Source: RZZS01 sp964498755 (GTDB lineage: Bacteria > Pseudomonadota > Alphaproteobacteria > Micavibrionales > Micavibrionaceae). From it: a DNA stretch of 23,272 nucleotides. The notes under the pieces are model-generated. The model worked only from the letters and a program-made list of their open reading frames with translations. It ran no database searches and was not told where the DNA came from. Numbering within the stretch: position 1 is the stretch's first letter; the number at the start of each line of letters is the position of its first letter. Shown here piece after piece: positions 21,287-23,272 of this stretch. The DNA is taken from the NCBI GenBank assembly GCA_964498755.1, contig CAZCIB010000039.1, positions 1 to 23,272 of the forward strand. Direction: 5' to 3'. Both the position numbers and the translations under genes were made by a program.

Positions 21287-23272
21287 TCAAGCTCCAATAA
21301 ACTTCGCGGCAACCGCTACCAGCAAAATCGCAACGATATTCGCGATCTTAATGAGCGGGTTGACGGCCGGGCCGGCTGTGTCCTTATACGGATCGCCAAC
21401 CGTATCGCCTGTAACGGCGGCCTTGTGCGCTTCGCTGCCCTTGCCGCCGTGATTTCCGTCCTCGATGTATTTCTTGGCGTTATCCCACGCGCCGCCGCCG
21501 GAGGTCATGGATATGGCGACGAACAGCCCCGTCACGATCGTGCCGAGCAGCATCGCGCCCAGCGCCTGGAACGCGGCCAGCATCGTTCCGCTCAAAAGCC
21601 AGATCGCAAGAAACAGCGCAACCGGAGCCAGCACCGGCAAAAGCGAAGGCACGATCATTTCCCGGATCGCGGATTGCGTCAGAAGATCCACCGCGCGTCC
21701 GTAGTCGGGCTTCGCTTTACCGCGCATAATGCCCTTGATTTCCTTGAACTGGCGGCGGACTTCAAAGACCACGCTGGCCGACGCCTTGCCCACCGCCGTC
21801 ATCGACAGCGCGCAAAAGAGATAGGGCAGCATGCCTCCGAAAAACAGCCCGATCACAACGTATGGATCCTGCAGAGGGAAGGTGATATCGGCGTATTGCG
21901 GCAGGTAATGTCGGATTTCCTCGGTATAGGCCGCAAACAGCACAAGCGCGGCCAGACCGGCCGAGCCGATCGCGTACCCCTTTGTTACGGCCTTTGTGGT
22001 GTTGCCGACAGCGTCGAGGGCGTCCGTGGTCTTGCGCACGTCTTTATGCATGTTCGACATTTCCGCAATTCCGCCCGCGTTATCGGTCACCGGCCCGTAA
22101 GCGTCGAGCGCGACAACCATACCGGCCAGCGAGAGCATTGTCGTCGCGGCGATTGCGATCCCGTATAAGCCGCCCGTCGCGTAGGCCACGAAAATACCGC
22201 CGCAAATGACGATCACAGGCAGGGCTGTCGCCTCCAGTGAAATGGCGAGCCCCTGGATCACGTTGGTGCCATGACCCGTTTCTGAAGCCTTTGCCACGAT
22301 TTTGACCGGGCGATGCTCCGTTCCCGTATAGTATTCTGTAATCCAGACCAGCAGCCAGGTCACGCCCAGCCCTGCCAGAACGCACCAGAACAGATCCGTC
22401 GGCGTGAGCGTTTCGCCGTTCGTGAGCGGAATGGCCTTGTCAAAACCGATATTGAGCAACAATACGCCGATAAGAAGCGCCGAAAAAATCGCGCTCGCAA
22501 TAAAGCCGCGGTACAACGCGCCCATGATATCCGTGCTGCCGTTCAGGAGGCGCACGAAAAACGTCCCGGCGACGGAGGCAATAATGCACAGAGCCCCGAT
22601 CATCAACGGCAGGAGCATCATCATCGGCACGGCGGACGGCGCGAAAACGCTGAACGCGATCAGCATCGTCGCCACAACCGTTACGGCGTATGTTTCGAAC
22701 AGGTCAGCGGCCATTCCGGCGCAATCGCCGACATTGTCGCCAACGTTATCGGCGATCGTCGCGGGGTTGCGCGGATCGTCCTCGGGAATGCCCGCCTCGA
22801 CCTTGCCGACCAGATCGGCGCCGACATCCGCGCCCTTCGTAAAAATCCCGCCGCCAAGCCGCGCGAAAATAGAAATAAGAGACGCCCCGAATCCAAGCGC
22901 AACCAGCCCCTCCAGCATCAGCCGGAGCGCATGCATGCGCGCGTCGACGCCTTCCGCCCCGTCAAGATCAAAGGCGAGATGCAAAACAACCGTATAAAGA
23001 GCCACGCCAAGCAAGCCCAGCCCGACAACCAGAAGGCCTGTGATCGCCCCTGATTTGAAAGCGATATCCAGCGCCTTTTCAAGGCTGACGGTTGCGGCCT
23101 GGGCTGTGCGGACGTTCGCCCGGACGGAAACGTTCATCCCGGCGATGCCTGCGAGACCGGACAAAACTGCGCCGATAATGAACCCGGCTGCGACGTGCCA
23201 GCCCAAAAGGAAAAACAGCAAAACGGCAACGACCGCGCCAACATAGGCGATTGTTTTATATTGCCGGTTGAG
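21287..23272 (-). CDS. hppA: Membrane proton-translocating pyrophosphatase, partial (5' end outside)
   Basis: The 661 residues seen are the middle and C-terminus of a multi-helix integral membrane pyrophosphatase that couples PPi hydrolysis to proton export. The frame runs open to the window edge, so the start lies outside. Catalytic motifs are present: DVGADLVGKVE, the acidic DDPRNPATIADNVGDNVGD loop and, near the C-terminus, HKAAVTGDTVGDPYKDT. The signature GNTTKAVTKG has Lys where potassium-dependent enzymes have Ala, which marks the potassium-independent class. Hydrophobic segments alternate with short loops over the whole length. It may energise the membrane or recycle biosynthetic PPi. 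Converges on the small secreted protein gene. Confidence 0.97.
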   Translation of the reverse strand, partial: LNRQYKTIAYVGAVVAVLLFFLLGWHVAAGFIIGAVLSGLAGIAGMNVSVRANVRTAQAATVSLEKALDIAFKSGAITGLLVVGLGLLGVALYTVVLHLAFDLDGAEGVDARMHALRLMLEGLVALGFGASLISIFARLGGGIFTKGADVGADLVGKVEAGIPEDDPRNPATIADNVGDNVGDCAGMAADLFETYAVTVVATMLIAFSVFAPSAVPMMMLLPLMIGALCIIASVAGTFFVRLLNGSTDIMGALYRGFIASAIFSALLIGVLLLNIGFDKAIPLTNGETLTPTDLFWCVLAGLGVTWLLVWITEYYTGTEHRPVKIVAKASETGHGTNVIQGLAISLEATALPVIVICGGIFVAYATGGLYGIAIAATTMLSLAGMVVALDAYGPVTDNAGGIAEMSNMHKDVRKTTDALDAVGNTTKAVTKGYAIGSAGLAALVLFAAYTEEIRHYLPQYADITFPLQDPYVVIGLFFGGMLPYLFCALSMTAVGKASASVVFEVRRQFKEIKGIMRGKAKPDYGRAVDLLTQSAIREMIVPSLLPVLAPVALFLAIWLLSGTMLAAFQALGAMLLGTIVTGLFVAISMTSGGGAWDNAKKYIEDGNHGGKGSEAHKAAVTGDTVGDPYKDTAGPAVNPLIKIANIVAILLVAVAAKFIGA

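Overview
The window looks like chromosomal DNA of an alphaproteobacterium that I cannot place below class. The strongest clue is the gene order yceD-rpmF-plsX-fabH-ihfA-merR followed by tRNA-Pro, all on the minus strand with bamE divergent from yceD. The rplM-rpsI pair, a potassium-independent-type proton pyrophosphatase and rather GC-rich coding DNA agree with this. The window opens just upstream of a methyltransferase gene and ends inside hppA.

Left part (1-3213): a methyltransferase (+) converges on a CooC/MinD-like P-loop ATPase (-), followed by a CobW/COG0523 GTPase (-). The ATPase and the GTPase each have a near-identical 13-bp inverted repeat (GTTAC-N3/N4-TAAC type) placed over a readable promoter. 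This resembles a zinc-uptake-regulator (Zur) box, so the two are probably one metal-responsive regulon.

Island remnant (about 3214-5753): an AlpA-type regulator and a P4-type tyrosine recombinase lie next to the 3' end of tRNA-Glu(TTC), with an IS3-like scrap and two gene-poor stretches. It looks like a small or decayed integrative element. The recombinase leader can fold to hide its own ribosome binding site.

Middle (5754-13462): tRNA-Glu, a protein with an HExxH zinc-peptidase core resembling the anthrax lethal factor type, and recJ are on the minus strand. A gamma carbonic anhydrase-like protein, an OmpA-family lipoprotein and homoserine dehydrogenase are on the plus strand. Then rpsI, rplM and cutA follow on the minus strand.

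Right part (13463-23272): an unrecognised 625-residue protein with an internal duplication is followed by tRNA-Pro(GGG) and the lipid/IHF operon. BamE and a small secreted protein (+) come next, converging on hppA (-), which is cut by the window edge.

Three intergenic spaces (hom/rpsI, cutA/rplM, yceD/rpmF) hold large fold-back elements. Their arms are built of tandem 7- or 9-nt units and two of them begin at or run into stop codons. They look like one family of structured mobile or repeat DNA. The best candidates for something undescribed are the metal regulon with the altered CooC-like protein, the lethal-factor-like peptidase, the duplicated 625-residue protein, and these fold-back elements.
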